A DNA stretch of 64,000 nucleotides from Lindgomyces ingoldianus (taxonomy: Eukaryota; Ascomycota; Dothideomycetes; Pleosporales; Lindgomycetaceae): the NCBI RefSeq assembly GCF_010093535.1, contig NW_022985182.1, positions 321,785 to 385,784 on the forward strand. The letters are read 5' to 3'. Below are positions 46,170-56,630 of the stretch, piece by piece. Each line of letters begins with the position of its first letter. Position 1 is the first letter of the stretch. Both the position numbers and the translations under genes were made by a program. The notes under the pieces are model-generated. The model ran no database searches and was not told the origin of the DNA. It saw only the letters and a program-made list of their open reading frames with translations.

Positions 46170-47279
46170 TCACCTCCAGAGCCCATATGGACCAGTCGTG
46201 AACTTCCAGAGCTTGACAGTTCCATCTTCGCTGCCAGTGGCGTAGAGTTTGCCGTCAGGAGAGAAGCTAACAGACCAAATCGGTCCATGGTGGCCCTTGT
46301 TTGTTTCTAGATTGTAGTCAGTAGGATGTTTTTCTGGACTTCAGTTGGAAATGAGGGCTTACCGAGCTCCTTTTCGTCATCGAAGTCCCAGACCCTCACC
46401 CATGTGTCGTTCTGGGAGCTGCCACCGGTGACGAACTTCCGCTGTGTACTGTGCAGCGCTACGCTGGCGATGTCGTAAGGAGTCTTTATCGTTTTGAGCA
46501 GCTTTCCCGGCGATTTACTGTCGAAGAAGTACACGCTCTTTCCGGCCGCAACGCTCAGGACGCCTTCCGCCGAAGTATTATCCAGCTCGCACGTGCCAAC
46601 CACACCCTCGACTGCATATTCTCCAATTGTTGACTGTGTCCGCAGATCCCACCACCTAATTTTCTTATCCTCCGCCGCGGTTATTAAGACGCTTGAATCC
46701 GCCGCCCATACGATTGATTTGATGGTGCCTCCGTGTATGCCCGCCCCGATTTCGTAGCTTGGGGGAGTGGCCGAGGATGCTGTGCTATGCGTGGGAGATG
46801 AAGACGTGCTAGTACTGCGGGAAAGGTCGAAAATGCGGAGTTTCTTCTCCATACCACCGGTAGCGAGAATCTGCGGTTGAACTTGGTTCGGGAATGCAAT
46901 CGCGCGGACGATATGGTCGTGTTGTAGGGTGTGCAGTGCTTCGCCGGTATGGGTGTCCCATACTTTACTATCCCGAGTCAGTCACGGGAGCATATCTGGC
47001 TGAATGGAGGACTTACGCAGAGAAGTCGGCGGATGCGGTGGCTGCGAATGTAGCATCTGAAGAAAGGCGGGCTTGCCAAACAGCACCCTTGTGTCCAAGA
47101 AATGTGCCGATCCAATCTCCAGTGATGCCGTCGCGCAGCATCGGATTCATGTCCTTGCATGCCGAAATAAGATAGTATTGATCTTCGTCGACGATGGACG
47201 AGAAGTGAATGTGGGGAACAGGACGCGAATGGCCATGGCAGGTTAGTGGGACAACTTTCGTCGTTTCTGCGGCTGGCAT
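46170..47279 (-). CDS. STRAP-like WD40 repeat protein
   Basis: Exons 47279-47017, 46967-46363 and 46306-46170 (334 residues, close to the roughly 350 of STRAP/UNRIP). WD repeats run throughout: [17 protein letters not shown] at the start, [51 protein letters not shown] with [30 protein letters not shown], and a last repeat [20 protein letters not shown] ending in KLWKF. The [14 protein letters not shown] leader and the repeat order fit serine-threonine kinase receptor-associated protein homologues, which act as scaffolds in mRNP/SMN-related and eIF-associated assemblies. Joins are GT-AG (donors GTAAGT, GTAAGC). A GTGAGA overlaps the stop codon, so a further small 3' exon cannot be excluded. 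Confidence 0.87.
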
Positions 47280-50200
47280 CTTGTCGGTGCTAGGGACTTG
47301 TGGGCAAAGAAGTGAGGCGTTCGCGGGGCAGGGACGATTTCGAAGAGAAAGGAGGAAGGCTCTATGCAACTAATGTTAGCAAAGAGAGTGAAATAGTAAA
47401 AGTGCAGCGAAAAAGGCAGGAAATTCGTTATGCTGGTCGTAACTTCGTGAAGGTCATATCGAGGACTACTGACAGTCCTCGAGGTTGTGGAGAGAAGGTC
47501 GAGGTTGCGGTGAGGGACGAGCTTAGGTTCCATTAGCACTAGCGTCGGGGCTGGGTTGATCCGTGCCAAAAGGTACTGTCAAAACGGCTCCCAGTCCGGC
47601 CAACCATTGGCATTGTGAATACGTTTCTATGTCCTTGGCATCGTATAGTCGGGACCTAAAAGAGTACCTTTCCCGCAGAGGCTTTGACTTACCACGGAAA
47701 ATTCGAATCCGTGCATCGGTTGGGACTGCTGCTGCTGCTGATCCGGCATAGGGTCGGATCAGAAACAGGTATGATGATATCTGATTTATTGAAACAAGGC
47801 CCGGACCCAAACTTTGTTTTCTTACACTGTGTGCACTATTCGTTCCGACATACTGCAAACCTGCTCATACCTACGGCAGGGCTTTTTTTTCAGGAGGTAA
47901 GTAAAACAGAGCGGGAAAAAGCAGTCCCAATCGCTCACTCTGCCAGCCTTGCAAGCACCATACCCGCCTTAGATGAGATTTAGTACTAGCGTCAGGACTC
48001 AGTCGATCCATTCTATAGGGCGAGACCGAACCAAAATCCCTAGAGTGATGTATCCAGAACCTATCGAGAGAACAGCAAATGCAATTCTAAACGCAGCTCC
48101 CCTAAATGTACCTAGCACGGAAGGTCTTGGGCTTTCTAACAGTCCTCCTTGTATTCGGCTAGAGCGTTGGCGCCTTCCAAGGTGTCTGCATCTATGTCCC
48201 TGCAAATTTAAGAGGAAGAGCGCAGCAGATGTGATCCCAAATGCGGTTTCCCCAAAGCTAGCAAGCATTTGGAAGGGTCTTGTCATTTCAGTGTCCATAT
48301 CGTACGGCACCTCTAGAGTAGTCACAAGACTAATCCTGGCGTTGACTAGCCAGAAACACACACGATGCGAGGCTTTAGAAGGCTCTGTTAGTTAACCTGA
48401 TATCCTCCATAACAACATGGACCGGAGCGTTAAGAGGAGGCGTAAAGTTAACAAGTTGAACGGCTATCTTAAGTCCTTAGCAGAGGATAAACACGCTAGG
48501 ATTCTCTGCTACTATTAAGCCCTTAGAGGGCCTGTTTACCCCCTCTATTTCTGCCGCAATGAGTTAGATCGAATTAAAACAAGTCAATACTGTATACGAT
48601 CCACAACGCTACCTTCCCCCTCCGTACAGTAGCGTCCTATGACCACATACTCAATCCAGCTCCCAAACTACCTCAAAATCGATAGGCCACTAACGATTGG
48701 GAATACTAGATACAGTTTCAATACCTCCCCACAACCTCCTCACGGTCTGTTAGAGCACTACTGCCCTTCCAGATTGGTGCGGGCCGGCGGCGATGACCTG
48801 GAAGATCCCTTATAGGGTGAGGATGGTTGCGTCCTGCTCCTGCTTTTGCCCTGGCTTCTGCGGCTGCTTTGGCCCCGTTGAGATGGAATTGCACTCGTCT
48901 AGTTCTATGTTGGGGGTGGGGACGCGGATCTGGTTGCGATTAAGCTCAAGGCGGTGGGTTCTACGTGATGTTCTTTAGTGGCTGCGTCTCTCTTTCTACT
49001 GCTCGCGAAGCTCTTTTTCCGTGTCTACCGTGACTCGGCTTCCATCCGAGCCTCCTCTTCTGGCTTTTCCATGGTGGGTTGAATTGACATATCAAGCTGG
49101 ACCTAGGAATAGGCGGCAGGGCGTTACTATCGGAGGCGTCTGGTGTGGTGGAGAAGTGTAGTTCAGTCTCTTTAGCTAGAACATGCTAGAGCGCCTAAAG
49201 AATGCCATTCGCCATTTCCATTTATTCTTCAAGTCTTCTATCCAGTAAGTTTCCAGTCAAAGTATGCTGTGTAGTGCCAGCTACCTCGTCATTGTGGTTG
49301 CTACCCCAAACCCGTCTGGTAGAGCAGGAAAGCGGTCTGCTTCTGTTCCCCTTCCACAAATTTTCCTGACCTTAGGCTGGGCTTTTCCTACCTTTAGTTT
49401 ACGAGCTAATCCAGAGTGAAGATGTGATGGAGAGGGGGATAGGAAAACATAGGGGGGGGGGGCAAAAGGAATCTCATCGCCGCAAATACCTGGATCTTCA
49501 GGGGTGGAGGACATGGGCAAGTGTATAGCTTAGGGGGAGTGTATTAGGAATGAACAAGACCAAGGGAGGACTGGCAATAGCTACAAACCCAGGTTAGAGC
49601 AAGTGTGCTTGTATTGCTTTTGCTAGTTCGATGTTACCTGTAGCATGACTAGCTTTCTTAATTCTGGAAAGACTACCTGGCAAGCGCCCAACTTGCCCTA
49701 GATCTACCTAGGGGTGACTACTAAGGATAAGCATGGGCCGTTTTAGGAGTGAATGGCGCGGCAAAGACCCCAAGAACCCTTGGGAGCACTCTGTAAAGGG
49801 ACTTCAGGACCATGGCAGGCATCGCTGGTGGCATATGACCCATTAACAGAATATCCCCTAAAAATAGCCTAAATATGACGTGAAAGGCATGGTGGGTTGG
49901 ATTATGTTAGTAACTTCTTCACTACATGCATGTACCGGGCGTTCTAGGGCCCAGACCGAAGCAGGCTCCCTTTTTTGCTGTCCCATCTTCCCACCTAGTA
50001 TCTACTCACAGCTATCTATATCCTATTCTCCAGCACTAACCCTCTGACACTAAAAGAGCTACTATCAATACATTCTGTTTAACAGTTACTCCTAAATCCG
50101 TGTTTGTTAGCTTCCTCCGTAAATTTTTCCAGCGATGGGTAGAGGGTGATGCAAATATATCTGTCAGTCACACGCTCATGCAGCCATGACCGAAGCACTT

Positions 50201-50633
50201 TAATACACTTCAGTCTCTCATTCATCACTAGTCTAGCAATTCAAACACTCTATGCGCCCACTCTACCGGTCCATACATTCATACAAATGCCAACACCACC
50301 GCCATGCCCAAACCCCAAACCATTCTAGCTCCATGCTATCTTGCTCATACATTTTGCGTATAACCAGAAAAGCGCACATCAAAGGTGATGAATGGGTGAA
50401 AAAGAATCCAAGATCAGTGTGCCTGCGCACATTTTATCTATAAATGGATAAAAGAGACACTCATTTCGGCGTTAAGATATAATATATACAAGAGATATGT
50501 GGGGTATGCATGCGAAGCGACACTAATCTAGAATTCGGGATCGAAAACGTAGATAATATGTACAATGAATATGAATACGCATCAGAAAGGTTTAACAGCT
50601 GTTCAGCGAAGGCGTGATATATCACCAAGTTTC
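47280..50633. other. 3.3-kb intergenic region with unclassified relics
   Basis: Includes the 5' flank of the STRAP-like gene. Minus-strand frames at 47999-48361 (120 residues with hydrophobic stretches) and 49281-49520 (79 residues, Pro/Ser-rich then Lys/Arg-rich) lack recognisable domains. At about 48800-49070 the minus strand shows a stop-broken charged stretch (EKPEEEARMEAES) that might be old transposon gag sequence; this is a guess. A G10 run lies at about 49451-49461. Confidence 0.4.
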
Positions 50634-52679
50634 CTAAACACCAATTAGCGTCCCAAAATCACACAATTCAGACAAGGTGCTAGAATCTAGATCACTTACA
50701 GCAATATACTGCCCATCCTCCTTCTTCTTCCCCCAAAACTCCTTCGCCTCCGTCTCACACATGCCCCCCTTTTGCATTGCAACGTCGGTGAGAGCTCTCT
50801 CAACCCCCTCTCCCATACCCTTACTACTCCCGCACACAAATATACGGCCATCGAGCGCGTTAATGACAAACCAGACAATATCCGCTTGCAATCGGACTTC
50901 ATCCTGGACGTATTTGGCCTCGCTGTAGCCAGGCCGGAACTTGCGGCTCTGAACAACGCGCTTGATTTCCGCTTCATGGTCGCCCAGTTCACCAGAGTAA
51001 AGCTCGTCAACCATCGAGTCGCGAACACCTTGGATAAGCCAGATTTTATTCGCACAGTTGGCGTTCTTAAGTCGATTGAGGATGAAGCCTCTGAAGGGGG
51101 CCATGCCTACTCCGGCTCCAATCAGCACCATAGGACCCTCGCCACCGAATTGACGGGAGAGCGGGTTAGCCATGAGACCACGGAACATGGGGACGCGGAG
51201 GTCAAGGGCGGCCCGGGGGTCGATTCCTTGATTTTCAGCGTTGATGAAAGCGTGGGCGATGCGTTCCATGAAGCCGCTGCCGACCCCTGTTCGAGAAGCG
51301 CTATCAGTGTGCCAATCGGGAGTTTCGTGGATGGTGACGGCCATTTCGATAAGGCGGCGGTTTCCAGGTAGGCCGGGACGGGCAGAGGATATGTGTGGGT
51401 CGTTTGAGAGGGAGTAGAAGCGTGGCGTCAATTGGTTGAGAACAGTTAGAAGGGCAGGTAGCGGTGGCTTGGAGGAAGGAAATGCGTGGAGAAGCTGAGC
51501 GGTGGTGATATGGGAGGTAGTTCGGAGGTCGCAGAAAGCAGCTTGGCCTTGAGCCGAAGAGAGATAGAGAAGAATCTTTCTTTCATTTGGAGCATCCGCG
51601 TATTCAGCCATGACGCGAAGCAGCTGCTTGGTTGCAGGATGAGATTGGACGTCTGAGCACCAAGTTAAGAGTTCACGGCGCGTCGTCACTAGCTCGCGTG
51701 GCTTGTCATCTCCCCAAATCGTCGGCCATCTCCCGCCCGTCGTCTTGAGAGTGACGGGTTTGTCTCGGACGAACTTGGGAATGCAGAGGACGTCAAAGAG
51801 TTCGTCGACAATCTCTGGCGCGTTGGGAGGGCAGATGCCAATAGCACCACCAACTTTAAAGTCCACGCCGCCCTCGTCGGGATAGTCTGTGACATCGAGA
51901 TCGAAGTGAAAGGTACGTTTCTCGGCTCCCGGTTTTGTCAATTCTCGGGCGTGATAGACGGGCGCTGAGTAGACTTGATATGGCGGGTGCGGCTGGACGT
52001 ACGCTGGTGGTTGGTGGTGGACTGGCGAGACGTGGCTAGACTGGTTTGCGGGAATCGAGTCGAAGGCCATGTTGACTGGAGGCAGGGGTGTGACGTTGGT
52101 GAGCTCAGTGTCCAGTCCGAGCGGACCTAGCCGCAGATTTAGACTTCTAAACGCGTGGTTGTCTGGGATGAGTATGGGGTCGTAGGTGGGCGATGCCGTG
52201 TCGGGGGCCAATGCATTCAGGAGACAGCACCCTCCGCCGCAACATTGGCTGATGAGCTTGGTGGCCGTTTCGCCATCGCCCAACAGCCTGCGAATGTCCT
52301 CAGGGCTCTCGGAGATGAGCGTGGTCGACGCGCGTCGGCCTCGCTGCTTCTCACCACCGTCGAGATCGACAGCGGCGGCAGGCAATTCCTGGAGCTTGTC
52401 GACCAGTTCGTCGACCTGAGGCTCTGTATTGGGCGTTAATGGCGCCTCGGACTCGCTGCTGTTGCCGCTCCATATTATGGACTCACCCGAGGACCTCGGC
52501 GAGTGCTCGGGATGTGCCTGGGCAGAGAGCTGCGGAATATCCCTCGGTTTGGAGGGTAAAGAACCGCCTGAGCGAGAGGTGGAGGTGGTAGGAATATGTT
52601 TCAGTCGTGCGTCGGTGGCCATGGCGAATGAAGGTTGATGAGGGCGAGGTGCGAGGGAGGCGTGTGGTGTTGAGGGCAC
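50634..52679 (-). CDS. FAD/NAD(P)H-dependent oxidoreductase (P450/sulfite-reductase-like), lacking a flavodoxin domain
   Basis: Single exon, 681 residues; a second ATG at residue 20 (52622) is an equally plausible start. The first 240 residues are low-complexity and include a cysteine group CCGGGCC at 146-152 and a His/Pro/Tyr-rich linker. From about 255 the diflavin-reductase architecture is visible: FHFDLDVTDYP, GGAIGICPPN at 277-286, an all-helical connecting region, the FAD-binding RFYSLSND (420-427), the NAD(P)-binding GAGVGMAPFRG (521-531), and VCGSSKGMGEGVE before the C-terminus. There is no FMN/flavodoxin domain, so it cannot relay electrons as P450 reductase does and must use another partner or act alone. 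Physiological role unknown. No membrane anchor or targeting signal is obvious. Confidence 0.85.
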   Translation of the reverse strand: MPSTPHASLAPRPHQPSFAMATDARLKHIPTTSTSRSGGSLPSKPRDIPQLSAQAHPEHSPRSSGESIIWSGNSSESEAPLTPNTEPQVDELVDKLQELPAAAVDLDGGEKQRGRRASTTLISESPEDIRRLLGDGETATKLISQCCGGGCCLLNALAPDTASPTYDPILIPDNHAFRSLNLRLGPLGLDTELTNVTPLPPVNMAFDSIPANQSSHVSPVHHQPPAYVQPHPPYQVYSAPVYHARELTKPGAEKRTFHFDLDVTDYPDEGGVDFKVGGAIGICPPNAPEIVDELFDVLCIPKFVRDKPVTLKTTGGRWPTIWGDDKPRELVTTRRELLTWCSDVQSHPATKQLLRVMAEYADAPNERKILLYLSSAQGQAAFCDLRTTSHITTAQLLHAFPSSKPPLPALLTVLNQLTPRFYSLSNDPHISSARPGLPGNRRLIEMAVTIHETPDWHTDSASRTGVGSGFMERIAHAFINAENQGIDPRAALDLRVPMFRGLMANPLSRQFGGEGPMVLIGAGVGMAPFRGFILNRLKNANCANKIWLIQGVRDSMVDELYSGELGDHEAEIKRVVQSRKFRPGYSEAKYVQDEVRLQADIVWFVINALDGRIFVCGSSKGMGEGVERALTDVAMQKGGMCETEAKEFWGKKKEDGQYIAVSDLDSSTLSELCDFGTLIGV

Positions 52680-54438
52680 AACAAAGGGCGCTGAGCCTGT
52701 TTATGTGGGCCATGGTTAGCAAGGGCTACGCTAAGGGGGTGCATGCTGGCGCCATTGAGAAACCTCCGCAGGATGTTGTGCCATATTCATTGCTTGAGAA
52801 CAGCGCGGAACGCGGAGAAGTGCGGTGGTGATGGAATTTGGGCTTTATCAGATTATCAGATCGTGGGGGCTCGTCCTCACCTCTGGGTCGCTGCAGCCCG
52901 ACAGGTGGCAAACAAGAAAACACTGACAGCCGCTGAACCGCCCTGCGCAATATAGCGATTCAAAATGTCGACAAGATGAAGGAATGTGCAATTGATTGTA
53001 GGTGTCAGAGTAATTCGGGGAAAAGAGGAGGGGAGCGGGAGGATATGATAATGATGAGGTCGTCGATGCACCAGGCCGATCGGTGGAGGAGCACGCAAAG
53101 AGGCTGAGGATGAGCAAAGCAATTGCATGCCCTGACCAACAAATTGCTTGTTGTGCCGAACCGCCCTCCCGAGAGCGGAAGATATGCCGCCGTTGATTCA
53201 CAATCCCTATCCTGCTTCACCCGACTAAACTCTTTCTCACTCGGCAGAAGGACAGCTGTCCACGGGAGATACAGCGCCTTGCGAATCCCGGACGCGTGGG
53301 CGCCTCTTTCGTGACTGGAAAAGCCATCCTTTAATCCTCCACCTTCAAAGGAGGTCACCCTCCCCTTTCTAGGATCTCTGCCACTGAGTTCCTCACTCGG
53401 GGTTCCTCTGGGTACCTCCTGGCTGCCTCCGCCGTCTCGGCTGTCGGCGGCGCGCTGGTCAGACGCTTTCACCATGAGTCTCTCCTGACCTCAACACATT
53501 CACTGGCTCCGTGGTCGGCTTCACCTTCACCGCCTCCACAACTCTCCGTCCGTTCACTCCTCCAGACCACACACGTCTACACATGCAAACTTCACAGCGA
53601 GCTGAACGCTGGGAACACTGAACGCCGACCTAGAAGCTGAGAAGGCTAGAGGAGCAGTGATGGGGGGTTTCGGAACCGCTATCTTGTCACAGTATCCCGT
53701 TCCAATCCTCGTTCGCCTGGCCAGGCAATTTGTTCATCTATCACTTGCATGCAGCTTCAGCCACACTCTCAGGTGCCAAGTCGCGGATTAACTTTCCGCA
53801 TTTTGACCATCACAGTATCACAATCAACCCTTAGAGCACATCCGGTCTCTGACAATATACCCTGTACTCGCCATGTTCCGGAATCACTTCCTTTCGAACT
53901 ACGAAGGAATCCGGAGGATATCTTTACACGGAAATGTCCACAACCCGGCATCAAACGGTCATCACTAGAAGCGGCCCCACAGTGTTCAATATCGGCTACG
54001 CTGCGACATCGGAAAGTGGGCAAGCCTTTTCGCTCCCCACATCCATGTATCACAGAGTACCGTTTTTCGCCACTTGCGATCGTCAAGATTAGCTCATCTC
54101 AAGGAAACTAATCTCAATTCATCATGAAATGATTATGCAATAGAGAAAATAATGGCTCTACACTACCCTGACTCCAGGTAAAAATGCAGGTAACGAAAAG
54201 AGAAGAGTTCTAGATGCGATTTCATCTCGAAAACGTCATCGAGCCTGGCTCACATGCCTTCACATGGCTCTGAGGTATCATCTTTCCATCATATCCAGAC
54301 CTTTCACGTTCGTATGCTGCTCAGAAAGACCCCTCTTTTTTGAACCCCCGCCTCTACTTCACTATTCTTCCTCTTCTTCGTGCTTTCCACTACTTCACCC
54401 TTCCACCATATCTTCCTTCTCCCCATTCAACTTCACCT
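52680..54438. other. Intergenic / upstream region of the oxidoreductase gene
   Basis: About 1.75 kb between the oxidoreductase start (-) and the cupin stop (-). Frames at 53005-53475 (-) and 53749-54111 (+) are open but compositionally unremarkable and motif-free. Pyrimidine-rich tracts occur at about 54340-54470. Confidence 0.45.
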
Positions 54439-55387
54439 CTACTCATCATACTTCCCACTCAACTTCACCAACCCCTGATCCTCATTCTCCTTTTTGCTCC
54501 TCTGACTCCATTCAGGCGCTTCATCAATCCCTTCACCCTCCTCTTTATCTGCCTGCTCTTTGTCCTTATGCACCGTCGACGGAGCATGCTCTGCGGGAGA
54601 ATAGATGGTAACAAGTTCGAGTGGCTCATCACCCCGAGTGACAAACTGATGCTGTGTGCCTGCCGGCACAACAACTACGTCGCCAGCACTCACTTCCTGG
54701 TTTTTGCCAGCGATGGTCGCGAGGCCTTTACCGGATGTGAAAAGCAGGATTTGGTCGACTGTATGGACCTGGTCGGCCATTAGCACTAACAACCACTTAC
54801 AATCGCAATCATTCCCAGAACTCCACGGCAACCTCCACCCTTACCTCCTGCCTCCCGCCTCCCACCTCCCACACAAAAAGAATATATATACGTACCTCGT
54901 CCCCAATCTCCCCACCCACCGGCACCTCCATCGCCACAACCTGACTATACAGCCCCGTATGCAACACGGTTCTAAACTCTCCAAATCTCCTCACACTACT
55001 CATTAATCCCTTGAAATACACCATATCATGCTTCAGCGCCTTAACATCATTCTCCCGATTCCCAGCCATCTTGTACTCCTCTTCCCTCTCGTGACTGCGA
55101 TGCGATCTCGCTGCGTGCAAGTTACTAGAGTGATGGATATTCACGGTTTTGGAAATATTGACCCAGTTCGCGCGTTTGAAGGGCGTGGTGTGTGATGGAA
55201 TGCGGTATGAGGTAAAGGATGCGGTTTTCAGCATGGGGGAGTGCGTGCAGTGTTCGAGGTGAGGGATGGGAGAGAAGGGGATGGGTTCTGGTTCTAGCTC
55301 TTCTTCAGTAGGGGGGGTTGGCGGCGAGTTATGTACTCGACGCGTGGCGTGGGTTTCGTAGGTGGCAGATGGTGCCATTCCGCACAA
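54439..55387 (-). CDS. Cupin-domain protein
   Basis: Exons 55387-54896 and 54768-54439 (273 residues). The intron has a GTACGT donor and a CTAAT branch, and the join gives IGDE-VHTVDQ. The cupin barrel occupies about 118-240: a strand pair with VVAMEVPVGGEIGDEVHTVD corresponds to cupin motif 1, where the usual HxH reads H-T-V-D, and PAGTQHQF is motif 2. After the barrel, YSPAEHAPSTVHK and a Lys/Glu-rich tail resemble small single-domain cupins found in fungi and bacteria; substrate unknown. The N-terminal 110 residues are Pro/Ser/His-rich. An overlapping upstream frame (ATG at 55575) encodes a basic, Ser/Thr-rich stretch like a mitochondrial presequence, but I found no clean splice joining it. 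Confidence 0.8.
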
Positions 55388-56630
55388 GGTTTACTATGCA
55401 AGCAGGTGTCGTCTGTATGTGTGGATGACGTCAAGATATTTGATGCTGCAAGCGAAATGCTGGGGTTTGTCCAGCTGTCGAGTTTGATTCGTTGGCCTAT
55501 TGATATTGTCAGCTCCGTCGTTCTAGACTTTGTGATTGTTGATATGATGTGTTGTGCTGTTCTGCTAAGTAGCATTTTGTTTGTGTGTGTGTGTGTGGTC
55601 GGGGTGTACATATCTTCACACGACTTACTAATTCCCGACCATGCCTCCTACCCCATTCCCATGACATCCACATCTTCCATGCCTTTTCTACTTCTCATTT
55701 CGATGCTAACATTCCCAGGTAAGAATTCTCATATACGTACGTTCACTATCCCTTCCCAATGACTCCCCACAGAAAGCCTCGTTTGTTTAGTTCGGTAGCG
55801 GTGGTTTTGATTTCTTTATGGAGTGCCTCGTAGTTAAACCTCAAAGGTTGCGTCGCGTATTCAAAAGGCTTGTTGAACAAAAACTCAAAGATAGATATTG
55901 TCGGGCCTGACATATTGAAAAAAGAAAATCTTTCGTCGCCGTGGTGGTGAGACCAGGTTAATATACTTCCTCACTATCTACCTAGGCAAGAACACAGCTC
56001 AGCTGTGGATCTGATACGTGTGTGAGCAATCGCAAGGTATCCTGACTGAAAGTGTTGGGCCGAGGACGAGAGGAATTGCTATCTTCAGTAGAGCCGGTGA
56101 GAAGCGTGAGGCAGAACGTGTTGTATCATTCGGATGATACGACCCAGCCACGCTGACAAAAATTTCTCGGTGGTGAGGTTGGATGGGTATCGTATGACAG
56201 CCAAGAAGTGACACCACCGCCATGCCATGCATCCCACTTCATCCCACTCCCACCCCTGCAAATCGATGCAGCCGCCCGTTGAGCCTCCACTTTCCGTCGT
56301 TCCCAGCTTTCAAGACGCCAGGGGGCGCAACACACATGTGAGATTCGACACCGCCCAAATGAGTCGATATTTGCGGAGATTTCCGGAACTCCTGGCCATC
56401 GAGAGAGTTCCCGTGTGCAATTCGTGAAGTTAATATTACAGTACATGCCCAGCTGACCATTTGCCTCTTAGAAGAAGTGGATCCCTTTTGTAGGCAACCA
56501 CCCAATATTCCGTCTCCAACACAGCACGCAACGGAAGGCTGTTGAGGGACTCGTGTTTTTTTATATTGTGCGCCACCATACACCGCACGATCGTTACACT
56601 ACGATTTCCCGAGCCGGTCGCCATTCGCCG
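55388..56630. other. Intergenic between cupin gene and ABC transporter gene
   Basis: About 1.24 kb, including the cupin upstream region (a TG dinucleotide run at about 55580-55600) and the 3' flank of the ABC gene. The short frames have no recognisable features. Confidence 0.5.

Noticed and set aside
47999..48361. 120-codon minus-strand frame with hydrophobic stretches
   Set aside because: No recognisable membrane-protein family and no supporting neighbouring exons; the opposite strand is open too.
53005..53475. 156-codon minus-strand frame upstream of the oxidoreductase
   Set aside because: Low-complexity start, no motif, and it lies where a 5' leader or promoter is expected.
53749..54111. 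120-codon plus-strand frame with an open frame opposite
   Set aside because: Both strands open, no domain and no codon pattern distinguishing either one.
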